From assembly GCA_943333275.1 (NCBI GenBank), contig CALQSQ010000029.1:1-55926 (forward strand): a DNA stretch of 55,926 nt. Reading direction: 5' to 3'. This DNA comes from Akkermansia muciniphila (GTDB taxonomy: Bacteria > Verrucomicrobiota > Verrucomicrobiia > Verrucomicrobiales > V1-33). Below are positions 1 to 8,959 of the stretch, in pieces; within the stretch, counting starts at the first letter, position 1; each line of letters begins with the position of its first letter. The translations under genes were made by a program, and so were the position numbers. The notes beneath the pieces were generated by a model, which saw only the letters and a list, made by a program, of their open reading frames with translations, was not told where the DNA came from and did not search any database.

Positions 1-1259
1 ACATATCGAATGCCGAAATGATTGCAGATGGCCGCCTGGAGGTCGGTGGTGACGTAGGTCTTTACCAGCACCGCATGCGCCTTGTTGCCGGCGTTGATGA
101 TCCCCTGCTCGCAGAATTTCTTCACGCGATACCACCCCATGAGCGAGCCAATTTGATTGCCGGTTATCAGCTGGAGTTTGCCAGCTTGATCACGCACTAC
201 CACGCCCATGCGATCGCAGTCCGGGTCGGTGCCGATGATGATGTCCGCTCCTTCCTTTTCCGCCAGGTCGATACCCATTTGCAGGGCGGCGGCATTTTCC
301 GGGTTGGGGGATTTCACCGTGGGAAATCGGCCATCTGGAACATCCTGCTCTGGAACGGTGATGGTATTGAATCCGAGCTCCCGCAGGATGCGCGGCACCA
401 GCACGCCACCGCAGCCGTGAATGGCGGTGTAAACAATCTTGAGCGCCCGGCCTTTCTCCAGAATTTCCGGATCCATCAGGAGGGACTTCAAACGCGTGAC
501 GTAGGATTCATCCATGTCCGGACCCAGGAGCGTCAACTTGCCACGAGCCTCCGCAGGCACCGATTCATAAGCCTCGGAGGTAATGCGGTTGACCTCCTTG
601 AGAATGCCGGTGGCCACGGGATCGATGATGGAGGAGCCATCGTTGAAGTAAACCTTGTAGCCATTGTCGTGCCCTGGATTGTGGCTGGCCGTGAGCATCA
701 CCCCGGCATCGGCATTGAGCTGGCGCACTGCATAACTAAGTTCCGGAGTGGCCCGGTGTCCTTCAAAGAGCCAGGCATCCACGCCCAGATCATTGCACAA
801 CCGGGCGGCAAATTCCGCAAAGTCGCGCGAGAAATGGCGCGTGTCATGGCAGATGACAATCCGCCCGCGTCGGTTGATGCGATTTTCCTTCAGCCAATGA
901 ATGACATAGGTCGCGAGCCCCCGAGTTGCCCGGCTCACGTTGTAATCATTCAGGGCATTCGTCCCGACGCAGGGAAACTCCGGGCGTCCGTTGGGTCCGC
1001 CTTTGCCCTGTTCCACGGTCGTGATCACCTTGCCCACCGTCCGTCCGCGCAGCCCGCTGGTGCCGAAACTCAATTTCTTGAAAAACCGGTCATCCAACTC
1101 CTTCCACTGTCCACCGCTGACCAATTCGGCAACGCTAGACAGGTAGAGCAGAGTGGAGGCACCGCCGAGGAGTTCCAGTATGTTCTGGAGGCTTTGGTTC
1201 AGAAGCTGGCCGGAAGCGACGGCGGCTTTGAGAGCGGAGGAAAGAGCATCCAGGGTCAT
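1..1259 (-). CDS. Phosphoglucomutase/phosphomannomutase family protein, 3' end cut by window edge
   Basis: This is an alpha-D-phosphohexomutase that interconverts hexose 1- and 6-phosphates through a phosphoserine enzyme in the cytoplasm. The first 419 residues are present and the C-terminal part lies beyond position 1. An FGTSGLRG entry motif sits near residues 65-72. The catalytic serine loop TASHNPGHDNGYK has Ser192, and the metal-binding loop GTDPDCDRMG has Asp345, Asp347 and Asp349. The roughly 60 residues before the FGTSG motif are longer than in bacterial ManB-type enzymes and fit the larger phospho-sugar mutase (PgcA-like) subgroup. The start ATG at 1257-1259 gives a full N-terminus. 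Glucose versus mannose specificity cannot be decided from this part. Confidence 0.93.
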   Translation of the reverse strand, partial: MTLDALSSALKAAVASGQLLNQSLQNILELLGGASTLLYLSSVAELVSGGQWKELDDRFFKKLSFGTSGLRGRTVGKVITTVEQGKGGPNGRPEFPCVGTNALNDYNVSRATRGLATYVIHWLKENRINRRGRIVICHDTRHFSRDFAEFAARLCNDLGVDAWLFEGHRATPELSYAVRQLNADAGVMLTASHNPGHDNGYKVYFNDGSSIIDPVATGILKEVNRITSEAYESVPAEARGKLTLLGPDMDESYVTRLKSLLMDPEILEKGRALKIVYTAIHGCGGVLVPRILRELGFNTITVPEQDVPDGRFPTVKSPNPENAAALQMGIDLAEKEGADIIIGTDPDCDRMGVVVRDQAGKLQLITGNQIGSLMGWYRVKKFCEQGIINAGNKAHAVLVKTYVTTDLQAAICNHFGIRY

Positions 1260-1281
1260 GTGGGGTGGGGGATTTGAGAAA

Positions 1282-1539
1282 TTACTTGGTGGTGATGCCG
1301 TGCTTGCGCAGGAACGGGATGAGTTCATCCACTCCAAAATCTGCCAAAACTTCTCCGTCCCAATCCATGGTCGGAGCCTTGCTCTGGCCGGAGAGGTTCA
1401 CCATTTCCCGCATGGCATCCGGATTGGCCGAGACGGTGATTTTTTCGAACGGTAATTTATGCGACTGGAAATATTCGAGGACTTCCTCGCACCAGGGGCA
1501 GCCGGTTTTGACGTAGAGAATGGGGGTGACAGAATTCAT
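1282..1539 (-). CDS. Glutaredoxin family protein
   Basis: A small cytoplasmic thiol-disulfide oxidoreductase of 85 residues. The redox site CPWC is at residues 14-17, right after the first beta strand, as in glutaredoxins. It also has the family's cis-proline region (KAPTM) and a C-terminal helix. I chose the ATG at 1537-1539 because a longer reading to 1656 adds a low-complexity stretch that does not resemble the fold. It sits 22 bases upstream of the mutase start on the same strand, so the two may be cotranscribed. Monothiol or dithiol partners cannot be told from sequence. Confidence 0.88.
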   Translation of the reverse strand: MNSVTPILYVKTGCPWCEEVLEYFQSHKLPFEKITVSANPDAMREMVNLSGQSKAPTMDWDGEVLADFGVDELIPFLRKHGITTK

Positions 1540-1609
1540 TTCATGACTGTGACAGGGCCTGCGCAAATGGCAAGCCGCAGGGTGGTGGCCACCAAATTTC
1601 GCCGCGCGC

Positions 1610-2911
1610 TCATGGTTCGATTTCGCGCCATCCGAGGACCACGGACCTGAAGACAACCTCGCCCGAAATCAGAAAATCTTCTTTAGGCAAAGCCTGGACT
1701 GTGATGGGAAAAGGTTCGTTGCGCGGCTTGGCACCCAGGGTGGCCACGACCTCATGGGCTCCCTCCGAGTTGGCCGGCCACTGACCGGTGAGGGGGGCGG
1801 TGGTGGAGTCTCTTTCCTGGAATTTAAAACGAAGTGGCAGCGTGGCATCGTTGAGGTCACGGGGATTGTTCAGCGTGGCCATGACGCGGAGGGTGACGCC
1901 GGGATCCTTCGGGTCGGTGGACTGGGAGGGCAGCGAGGCGAGGGCGATCTGCGAATAGCCGACCATGGATTCCCATTCAATGACGGCTCCGGCGTCCGTC
2001 CATTCCACGGGGGCGATCACTCGACCACCGTCCTCCAGGGTCGCTTTCACGACGATAGGCTGGTTGGGGATTTTTGGGTTGGGATAGGATTCAAGAGCGG
2101 AGGAAATTCCCGTCACTTTCGCGCTTTGGAGGGCGGATGAATTCCGCAGATACCAGCGTTTCATGAGGGGCTCCACACGATCCGGATTGCGCACGAAATT
2201 CCGGCGTTCCTCGACCGTGGAGGCTCTCAGGAACAGGGTGACCAATTTCTCCGCGGCCAACAGGCGCTTCGTCCAGTCAACCGTCGGTGGCTTTCGATCC
2301 ATGGGGGAGGCACTGGCAGGACGGCGGAAAAACTGGCTGAGCACGAAGGCGAGGGCGACCAGGGAGACCACCAGCATGGTCACGCTGACAATGGGGATCC
2401 CGCGGTCGAGGGCCTTTCTCACGGGTGCCAGGGTAGCGGGGACGGATTGCTTTGGTGGATCCGGCTCCTTCGATGGAGCCGATGGTCGATGGTGAGCAGG
2501 CTTTTTTGGGGCATTGGTCAGCACCGAGTGGCGCGCGCGTTCAGGAAGCACCCGCGGTCTGGCCTCTTCCTTCCGGATTAAGTCGAGGGCGACACTTCGG
2601 TTGGCTCGAATGGGAAATTTGTCGACTGGGGCGGGAGGCTCGCTGAGGACGATAGCCTCAGGTGGTTCCGGGGTGGGTTGCGTCACACGCACGCGCACGG
2701 TTGCGGGCTGGGGATGATCTTGGAGAGCTAGCGACAGTTGCTTGAGCCGCGCCTCGATCGCCCGCATTTCCTGGAGAATCTCATCCTTGTCGGGAGCTTT
2801 CGCAGTTTCTCCCGATCGTGCCGCTGCTGGTCTGGAATCGCCGAACAGGTGCGGATCGATGAATAAATCACCGGAATCTTCGGAGGATTTGGGTGGCGGG
2901 TCGGGGGGCAT
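1610..2911 (-). CDS. Conserved unknown protein with one membrane segment
   Basis: I do not recognise a family. The 433-residue protein begins with a proline- and charge-rich cytoplasmic part that includes a short predicted coiled coil near residues 41-66. A single hydrophobic segment follows at about 170-192 (IVSVTMLVVSLVALAFVLS). The C-terminal 230 residues should be outside the membrane and look beta-rich. They include a stretch starting KRLLAAEKLVTLFLRA, which suggests a helical region followed by an NTF2-like or beta-sandwich fold; this is a guess. The start at 2911 is preferred over 2965 because the extra residues are unremarkable. The gene lies between tatD and the glutaredoxin on the same strand. 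Confidence 0.7.
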   Translation of the reverse strand: MPPDPPPKSSEDSGDLFIDPHLFGDSRPAAARSGETAKAPDKDEILQEMRAIEARLKQLSLALQDHPQPATVRVRVTQPTPEPPEAIVLSEPPAPVDKFPIRANRSVALDLIRKEEARPRVLPERARHSVLTNAPKKPAHHRPSAPSKEPDPPKQSVPATLAPVRKALDRGIPIVSVTMLVVSLVALAFVLSQFFRRPASASPMDRKPPTVDWTKRLLAAEKLVTLFLRASTVEERRNFVRNPDRVEPLMKRWYLRNSSALQSAKVTGISSALESYPNPKIPNQPIVVKATLEDGGRVIAPVEWTDAGAVIEWESMVGYSQIALASLPSQSTDPKDPGVTLRVMATLNNPRDLNDATLPLRFKFQERDSTTAPLTGQWPANSEGAHEVVATLGAKPRNEPFPITVQALPKEDFLISGEVVFRSVVLGWREIEP

Positions 2912-2992
2912 TTGGTCAGTGAGAGAGAGTGGGCCGGAAGGGGGCACCGGACAGCATGGTTCCACAATGTGGGCCGGGGGAAAGGAATTTTC

Positions 2993-3799
2993 TCAGACAA
3001 TCCCACGCCGGTCCCGGCCCCACCACCGGTGGAAATTATCCTCGAGGATTCCCTCCAATTCCAGTGCCGGCACCCCCCTCAACTCCGCCAGTGAGGCGGC
3101 GGCGGCGCGAAGGTTGGCAGGATGGTTGACGGTCCTGCCGGTGGCTGGGTCCGTCATGGGAAAGGCATTGCATTCCGAGGGCGGAGCCATGGAGGGGGCG
3201 TCGGTTTCGATGAGAACGCGATCAAGCGGCATTTGTTGAAAGGCGGCGCGTTTTGCTGATCGGTTGGCAGCCAGAAAGGACGTGGAGAAGGAGAAATAAG
3301 CCCCGCGGCGCACCAAACCGGCCACCATTTCCACGGGCCCGCCGTAGGCATGGAGCAGGAAACCACGCTGCGGAAGGGGCATTGCTTCAAGTGCCTCCTG
3401 CAAGGCCCCCCAGGCTTTGAGGCAATGCACAGTCATGGGGAGATCCCGCTGCAGGCCCAGATGCCAGTGCGCCTTGAATACACTGAGTTGGTCCGCCACG
3501 TCCGCGTCCTGCATCCAGCGGTCGAGCCCAAATTCTCCCAGCCCGCAACCGGGGTGCTCGGAAACGATTCCCTCCAGTTCCTCCAGCCAGGTGGCCGGGC
3601 GATCCTTCAGATACCATGGATGCAGTCCGAAGCACGGCCGCACGCGGGGCTGGCTCCGGGCCAGTGCGGCCACCTGGGGCCAGTCGGAAGGATGCAGACC
3701 ATTGACCACCCAGCGTGTGATGTCGCATTTCCACACCTCCGGCAAAACCCCGGCGAGTTCCGGTGCCTGCAAATGACAATGGGCGTCGGTCAGTGGCAT
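2993..3799 (-). CDS. TatD family metal-dependent hydrolase (DNase-like)
   Basis: A 268-residue TIM-barrel amidohydrolase-superfamily enzyme of the TatD group, whose studied members are metal-dependent deoxyribonucleases. The metal-binding entry motif DAHCHL has His7 and His9. A GLHPWY motif follows, then GEFGLDRW, a TVHCLKAWG strand and a terminal ETDAP motif carrying the last metal-linked aspartate. Length is typical (about 260). Its start overlaps the end of sufE by 10 bases, so the two are probably translated from one message. Confidence 0.88.
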   Translation of the reverse strand: MPLTDAHCHLQAPELAGVLPEVWKCDITRWVVNGLHPSDWPQVAALARSQPRVRPCFGLHPWYLKDRPATWLEELEGIVSEHPGCGLGEFGLDRWMQDADVADQLSVFKAHWHLGLQRDLPMTVHCLKAWGALQEALEAMPLPQRGFLLHAYGGPVEMVAGLVRRGAYFSFSTSFLAANRSAKRAAFQQMPLDRVLIETDAPSMAPPSECNAFPMTDPATGRTVNHPANLRAAAASLAELRGVPALELEGILEDNFHRWWGRDRRGIV

Positions 3800-4218
3800 G
3801 ATGCGGCGAAATTTCGGATGGTTTCCGCCACAGCACTCAGTCCCCGCTGGCGTGTTGGGGAGATTTGGTTCCAGAGGCCTGATCTTTCAAGCCATGAAAG
3901 ATCGAGATGCTCCAACTCCTCAGGACTCAGGCCGCTGCACAACTCCGCCATGGCACCCACCAACCCAGCCACCAGTGAGGAATCCGCTGCGCTGCGAAAG
4001 GAACACAGGCCATGCTCACAGCTTCCCACGATCCAGACCATGGAGACGCAGCCCTCCACGCGGTGGGCGGGAATTTTTTCCTCTTCGGTCAGTCCAGTCT
4101 GGCGTGCAGCATGGGCCACGAGCGCATTGAGGCGTTCGGAGGCATCAGGTAAAATGAGCAAATATTCAGACAGGGCGTGCTGTCGTGCCTGCAATGCGGG
4201 GTGTTGGGGGAATTTCAT
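3790..4218 (-). CDS. sufE: SufE family sulfur acceptor protein
   Basis: A 142-residue cytoplasmic SufE-like protein. In this family a conserved cysteine accepts persulfide sulfur from the SufS cysteine desulfurase during Fe-S cluster assembly. The active-site motif RVEGCVSMVW places that cysteine at residue 57, and the downstream GLSPEELEHLDLSWLERSGL helix region is typical. No sufS or sufBCD lies nearby. It is divergent from lgt with only 31 bases between the two ATGs, so any promoters for both must overlap. It overlaps tatD by 10 bases downstream. Confidence 0.9.
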   Translation of the reverse strand: MKFPQHPALQARQHALSEYLLILPDASERLNALVAHAARQTGLTEEEKIPAHRVEGCVSMVWIVGSCEHGLCSFRSAADSSLVAGLVGAMAELCSGLSPEELEHLDLSWLERSGLWNQISPTRQRGLSAVAETIRNFAASCH

Positions 4219-4249
4219 TTTGCACAGTGATCGAACCGTGGCACTGGGG

Positions 4250-5212
4250 ATGATGCTGCTTGCCGATTACCTGCATAATCTGAATCCGATTGTCTTTGAG
4301 TTCAACTCCTGGCTCAAAATCCACTGGTATGGACTGGCCTATGTGATGGGCTTCCTTGCGGGCTACAAATGCCTGGTGATTCTGGCACGGAAAAATATTG
4401 GCGTGCTGGAGGAAAAGGAAATCGCGGATTTCATCACTTACGCCGCCATCTTCGGGGTTCTGCTCGGCGGTCGTCTCGGATACATGCTCTTCTACTCGCT
4501 GGATGATTTTCTGGCCCATCCTGCGACTATTTTTCAAATGCAAAATGGGGGCATGTCCAGCCATGGGGGTATCCTCGGGCTCTTTTTCTTCACCCTCTAT
4601 TACGCCATCCGGCATCATAAATCCTGGCCGGGCATCGGAGATAATTTGGTGTCCGTGGCACCGTTGGGATTGCTCTTCGGACGCCTGGCCAACTTTGTGA
4701 ATGGCGAATTGTATGGCAATCCATGTTCGGCGGATTTTCCACTCGCGGTGAGATTTCCATCGGAACTTTCAACCATCGCCGCCACCGATCCGGCCCGCTT
4801 CGAAACGATCTGCGCCAGCCTGCCCGACATGCAACTGGCGGGATACCCGGAGCAGATGATCGCGCAGATCACCGTCGCCGCCAGGGAGCATCCGGAAATC
4901 GGCCAAAAGCTTGCCCCATGGCTGACGCCCCGGCACCCATCGCAGCTCTATGAGGCCGCCTTGGAGGGATTGGCACTCTTTACCATCCTCTTTTTTATCC
5001 GGCTGAAATGCCCGCGTGCCCCGCACGGTTTCATCACTGGCCTGTTCTTTATTTTCTACGCCATCTTCCGGATGATCATTGAGAAATACTACCGCGTGGG
5101 TGACGGCTCCATCCTCGGAATGAGCAAGGGCTTCTTCTACTCCACCTTCATGATTGGCATCGGGGCTGCGTTCCTGATTTACGCGCTCAAAAAACGCGAC
5201 AAAGTTGCCTAG
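4250..5212 (+). CDS. lgt: Prolipoprotein diacylglyceryl transferase
   Basis: Lgt is an inner-membrane enzyme that transfers diacylglycerol from phosphatidylglycerol to the lipobox cysteine of preprolipoproteins. About seven hydrophobic segments are visible. The signature is GRLANFVNGELYG, followed by HPSQLYEA and HGFITGLFF. At 320 residues it is longer than most Lgt (260-290). The extra length is a polar stretch of about 60-65 residues between the GELYG and HPSQLYEA motifs. The ATG at 4250 is followed at once by a second ATG at 4253, and either could start translation. The open frame runs much further upstream but that part is antisense to sufE and tatD. Its client in this window could be the DUF3616 lipoprotein at 43548. 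Confidence 0.93.
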   Translation: MMLLADYLHNLNPIVFEFNSWLKIHWYGLAYVMGFLAGYKCLVILARKNIGVLEEKEIADFITYAAIFGVLLGGRLGYMLFYSLDDFLAHPATIFQMQNGGMSSHGGILGLFFFTLYYAIRHHKSWPGIGDNLVSVAPLGLLFGRLANFVNGELYGNPCSADFPLAVRFPSELSTIAATDPARFETICASLPDMQLAGYPEQMIAQITVAAREHPEIGQKLAPWLTPRHPSQLYEAALEGLALFTILFFIRLKCPRAPHGFITGLFFIFYAIFRMIIEKYYRVGDGSILGMSKGFFYSTFMIGIGAAFLIYALKKRDKVA

Positions 5213-5248
5213 CGTTTCCCCGTCTTCATTTTCCAACCTCTCCCACCC

Positions 5249-5671
5249 ATGCCTGCAACCAAGGATACCGTCCTCTATGACAGCGACTGCTCGCTGTGCA
5301 CCTTCCAGATGAAAGTCATCACCTGGCTGGATTGGTTCCATCGCATCGCGCTGCTGCCCATCGCTGATCCGCGTGCGGCCCAACTGGCGCCGGGCATCGA
5401 TCAGGTGGACCTGCAGGAAGCGATTCATTGCATCACAGCTTCCGGAAAAATTCACCGCGGGGCCCGCTGCATTCGATACATCAGCTGGAAACTGCCCCTG
5501 GCCATTCCGGTCGCACTCTTCCTCTGGATTCCCGGCGTCATTTACATCGCCGAAATCGCCTACCGCTGGCTGAGCCGCAACCGCCTGCTGCTCAGCAAAG
5601 TCTTCGGCTGCAAGGGCGCCTGTGCCATCCTGCCCACGAGGGCGGGGAGGGAGATCCCGCCGTCTGAATGA
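5249..5671 (+). CDS. DCC family thiol-disulfide oxidoreductase-like protein (DUF393)
   Basis: A 140-residue protein with the N-terminal DxDCxxC signature (D11, D13, C14, C17) that names the DCC/DUF393 family. Members are predicted thiol-disulfide oxidoreductases of unknown substrate. The later stretch KLPLAIPVALFLWIPGV is hydrophobic and could lie at a membrane. It begins 36 bases after lgt, so the two may share a message. Its stop codon abuts the stop of the convergent peptidase gene with no gap. Confidence 0.85.
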   Translation: MPATKDTVLYDSDCSLCTFQMKVITWLDWFHRIALLPIADPRAAQLAPGIDQVDLQEAIHCITASGKIHRGARCIRYISWKLPLAIPVALFLWIPGVIYIAEIAYRWLSRNRLLLSKVFGCKGACAILPTRAGREIPPSE

Positions 5672-7957
5672 TCAGGGCAGGAGCCATCGGACGAACCATG
5701 CCATGCGCTTGCGATGCATGTAGGGCGATTCACCGATGCCATGATCGGCACCTGGAACGATGAACATTTCAAATTCCTTCTCCGCCTTCACCAGCGCATT
5801 CACGACCTGCATGGAACTTGCCGGATCCACGTTGTGATCCATTTCACCCCAGGTGAGGAGCAGGTGGCCCTGCAGCTTGTGCGCCTGTGCGGCGTTGGAG
5901 GAGGTTTCGTATTCCGGGCCCACCGGCCAGCTCATCCATTGTTCATTCCACCAAATTTTATCCATCCGATTGTCGTGACAACCACAGTCGGCAACGGCCG
6001 CATGATAGAAATCGCCATGGTCGATCAAGGCCCGCATGGCGCTCTGACCTCCGGCGGAGCCACCGTAAATCCCCATCCTGGTCAGATCCATTTCAGGATG
6101 TTTTGCCGCCGCAGCTCTCAACCACGCGATGCGGTCAGCGAAGCCGCTGTCACCCAGGTTTTTAAAACAAACATCATGGAAGGCCTTGCCACGCCAGTTG
6201 GTCCCCATGCCGTCGATTTGCACCAGGATGAATCCCAACTCACAGAGCTCGCGGTCATGTGTCATCAGGCGAAAATCCTTGGGCACAAAAAAATCCTGTG
6301 GCCCGGCGTAAATTTTCTCCACCACCGGGTACTTTTTGCCGGGGTCAAAATGGGTCGGGCGGCAAATGATGCCGTAAATGTCCGTCTGCCCGTCCCGGCC
6401 CTTGGCAACAAAGCGTTCCGGAACCTGCCAACCCGTGGCGGTGAGCGCTGAAAGATCGCCTGAAGCAAGTCTCTTGACGAGTTTCCCGTCCGTGCTGGAT
6501 CGCAGTTCCGTGACGGCCGGTTGATCCATGCGAGACCAGTGGTCCACGATCCATTTGCCATCAGGGGAGAATTCCCAGGTATGGTTGCCGTCGCCTTCCG
6601 TCAGGATCATGAGGCCGGTTCCGTCAAAATTGACGCGGCAGAGGTTTTTGAAATAAGGATCCTGTCCAGGGCGCATGCCCATGGCGGTGAACCAGATTTG
6701 CCGGGCGGGTTCATCCACGCGTTCGACCCTCCGCACCATCCACGGTCCCTTGGTGATTTGCATCAGCACTTTGCCCGTGGCGGTTTCGATGCGGTAGAGA
6801 TGATTGAAACCATCGCGCTCGGACATCCAGAGGAACTCGGTGTCATTGGCGAGAAATTGCTGCCAGACTTTGTTCGTATAGTCCACAAAAGTGCGCGGAG
6901 CCTCCTCGGCGAGCGTGCGCACCTCACCCGTGGCGACATCCACAGAGAGCAGGCGCAGGATTTGATGCCCGCGTTGGTTGTAAAGCATCCGAAAGGATTT
7001 TCCATCGGCGCTGGTTTCCAAATGATCGAGACTCCAAGGAGTGGGAAAGAGCGCATCGCTGACCGCGATGGGCTGTTTGTTTTTCAAATCGAACAAAGAC
7101 AGCCGCCGATGCTCGATGGGGTCGCCCGGCTTGGCATAAGGCTGGGTGGAATGCTTTGGCTGAAGTTGGTCCGTCGGTGAGGATTCGATGTAATGGACGA
7201 GTCGTTCCGTGACCGGCTCCACTCGGAACAGCGCGGCGTGCCGGCCATCGCCCGACCATGCCACCGGGCCTGCATATTCATTTTTGTCCGTGCCGTCGGT
7301 GGTCAGGGCGGATTCCTCTCCGCCACCTGCGGGACGCACGAAGACATTGTGATCGCGGAATTCCAGATGCCAGGGAAGTTCGGCGGCAGGTTTCTCCGGT
7401 TGCTTTGTTTCCGGCTCGGGAACTGGCCCCGACCCAATCACGGCCACGGATGGGTCATCCTCCGCCATGTATTTCCCCAACAATTTATCATCCGAGTCAA
7501 GCACCTTCCAGACGTGGCCCCCGAAGGTGCCCATGGAGGATTCATGGCCTGGTTCAACTTCGCCATACGTCACCGCCTTGCCCTGCGGATCGAGCCAGAA
7601 AATTTTGATGGTCCCGGAAGATTCATTTTTAAAAACAAGCTGGGTTGGAGCCCCGGTTTTTCTGGATCGATTGGCATTCGTGGGTGCTGCGGCACGGGGT
7701 TTCCATTGTTTCAGATCGTCCTTCGCGACCGGCTTGGTTTCCCCGGAGTTGAGATCGAGAGAAAAATATTCGTCGCCCCTGGCACCATTGACCCGGTACC
7801 AAGCAAGCGGACCTTCCGTGGGAAAATGCACATCCACGCGATCTCCATATACCCTGCCCTCGGTTCGTTTGCCAAGTGAATGGGCAGCGGAGAAATCAGG
7901 ATCTGCAGCAAGAACCGCAGCGGGAAGGAGCATCGATAGTAGAAAGCGTGCAAGCAT
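5672..7957 (-). CDS. Secreted S9 family peptidase (dipeptidyl peptidase IV-like)
   Basis: A 761-residue serine peptidase of the prolyl oligopeptidase family. Residues 1-17 form a Sec signal peptide ending near AVLAA. A DPP IV-type beta-propeller takes most of the middle, and an alpha/beta-hydrolase domain forms the C-terminus. The nucleophile motif GGSAGG gives Ser634, with Asp707 in GEMDHNVDP and His739 in GADHG completing the triad. The unusual insert near residues 88-165, with KTGAPTQLVFKNES and YGEVEPG, resembles a small VHL-like beta domain before the propeller; that assignment is tentative. It probably cleaves proline-containing peptides in the periplasm or outside the cell. Confidence 0.92.
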   Translation of the reverse strand: MLARFLLSMLLPAAVLAADPDFSAAHSLGKRTEGRVYGDRVDVHFPTEGPLAWYRVNGARGDEYFSLDLNSGETKPVAKDDLKQWKPRAAAPTNANRSRKTGAPTQLVFKNESSGTIKIFWLDPQGKAVTYGEVEPGHESSMGTFGGHVWKVLDSDDKLLGKYMAEDDPSVAVIGSGPVPEPETKQPEKPAAELPWHLEFRDHNVFVRPAGGGEESALTTDGTDKNEYAGPVAWSGDGRHAALFRVEPVTERLVHYIESSPTDQLQPKHSTQPYAKPGDPIEHRRLSLFDLKNKQPIAVSDALFPTPWSLDHLETSADGKSFRMLYNQRGHQILRLLSVDVATGEVRTLAEEAPRTFVDYTNKVWQQFLANDTEFLWMSERDGFNHLYRIETATGKVLMQITKGPWMVRRVERVDEPARQIWFTAMGMRPGQDPYFKNLCRVNFDGTGLMILTEGDGNHTWEFSPDGKWIVDHWSRMDQPAVTELRSSTDGKLVKRLASGDLSALTATGWQVPERFVAKGRDGQTDIYGIICRPTHFDPGKKYPVVEKIYAGPQDFFVPKDFRLMTHDRELCELGFILVQIDGMGTNWRGKAFHDVCFKNLGDSGFADRIAWLRAAAAKHPEMDLTRMGIYGGSAGGQSAMRALIDHGDFYHAAVADCGCHDNRMDKIWWNEQWMSWPVGPEYETSSNAAQAHKLQGHLLLTWGEMDHNVDPASSMQVVNALVKAEKEFEMFIVPGADHGIGESPYMHRKRMAWFVRWLLP

Positions 7958-7999
7958 GCACGGGTCCTATCCTCTGGCCGCAGCCTGTCAATGGAGGCT

Positions 8000-8959
8000 T
8001 TACTCCGCGGCGGCGGCGTGCGGATGCAGATTGGCCATGAGCGCGGCGGCTACCTGCTCGGGAAACTGGCCGGAACCGATGGCCTGGGCGGTGAGCGGCG
8101 GCACGGTGGGATCAGCCTCGGAAAAGACGCGGGCATCCATGCGCAGGGTGTCGCCATCCAGCGAGGTGGCCAGGCCGACTGGAGTTTGGCAGCCGGCCTT
8201 CAGGAGATGAAGGAAATGGCGTTCGGCCTGGATGCATTGGAAGGTGGGCGCGTGATTGATTGCCGCGAGGCAGTTTTCCAAGGCTTCATTTTCACCAAAG
8301 ACTTCCAATGCGATGGCCCCCTGGCTGGCTGCGGGAAGAAATTCAGAAATGGGCAGAATTTCCTGATGCAACGCCACGCCTGATAAATGGCTGGTCGCAG
8401 CGCTTAGGGATAAACGATCCAAACCGGCGCGTGCGAGCAGCAGGGCGGCGAGGTGCGGGGCTTCGGCGAGTTTGCGGAGGCGGGTGGGAACGTTGCCGCG
8501 AATGGCTTCCACCTGCAGGTCGGGCCGCAGAAATTGCAATTGGCGGGCCCGGCGGACGCTGCTGGTGGCGACGATGGCTCCGGGCGGCAGCCCTTCGAGG
8601 CCCCCGGGGGTCTTGCTTACGAGGACGTCTTCGGTGGCGGCCCTGGGCAGGACGGCGATGATGCGGAAGCCCGCGCCAAGTTCCGTGGGAACGTCCTTCA
8701 AACTATGGACCGCGACGTGAATTTTTCCAGCCTCCAGAGCCATTTCCAGCTCCTTGGTAAAAATGCCCTTGTCCACCGGATTGGGGTCGCGGTTGAATTC
8801 GGAGAGTTTCAAGTCCTGACGCAAATCACCCGTTGAATGAATGATTTCCTGCTCGACACGCAGTCCCGGCCATGCGGATTCGAGGGCGGCTTTGGTGAGG
8901 GTGGCCTGGGCGAGCGCGAGTTCGCTGCCGCGGGTTCCGAGGGTCAGGGAGGTTAGCAT
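8000..8959 (-). CDS. hemC: Hydroxymethylbilane synthase (porphobilinogen deaminase)
   Basis: HemC joins four porphobilinogen units into hydroxymethylbilane in the cytoplasm. The N-terminal LGTRGSELALAQ motif, the SLKDVP motif with its catalytic aspartate, the RRARQLQ arginines, and Cys257 in KAGCQTPVG (anchor for the dipyrromethane cofactor) are all present. Length is normal at 319 residues. Its start overlaps the hemA stop by 7 bases. It is the last gene of the pheS-hemX-hemA-hemC run. Confidence 0.96.
   Translation of the reverse strand: MLTSLTLGTRGSELALAQATLTKAALESAWPGLRVEQEIIHSTGDLRQDLKLSEFNRDPNPVDKGIFTKELEMALEAGKIHVAVHSLKDVPTELGAGFRIIAVLPRAATEDVLVSKTPGGLEGLPPGAIVATSSVRRARQLQFLRPDLQVEAIRGNVPTRLRKLAEAPHLAALLLARAGLDRLSLSAATSHLSGVALHQEILPISEFLPAASQGAIALEVFGENEALENCLAAINHAPTFQCIQAERHFLHLLKAGCQTPVGLATSLDGDTLRMDARVFSEADPTVPPLTAQAIGSGQFPEQVAAALMANLHPHAAAAE

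Noticed and set aside
18..1277. Long plus-strand open frame of 419 codons
   Set aside because: It is antisense to the sugar-phosphate mutase, whose catalytic motifs are clear. The plus frame shows no recognisable family.
3350..4249. In-frame upstream extension of lgt by 300 codons
   Set aside because: It is antisense to tatD and sufE and not like Lgt. The membrane protein begins naturally at 4250.
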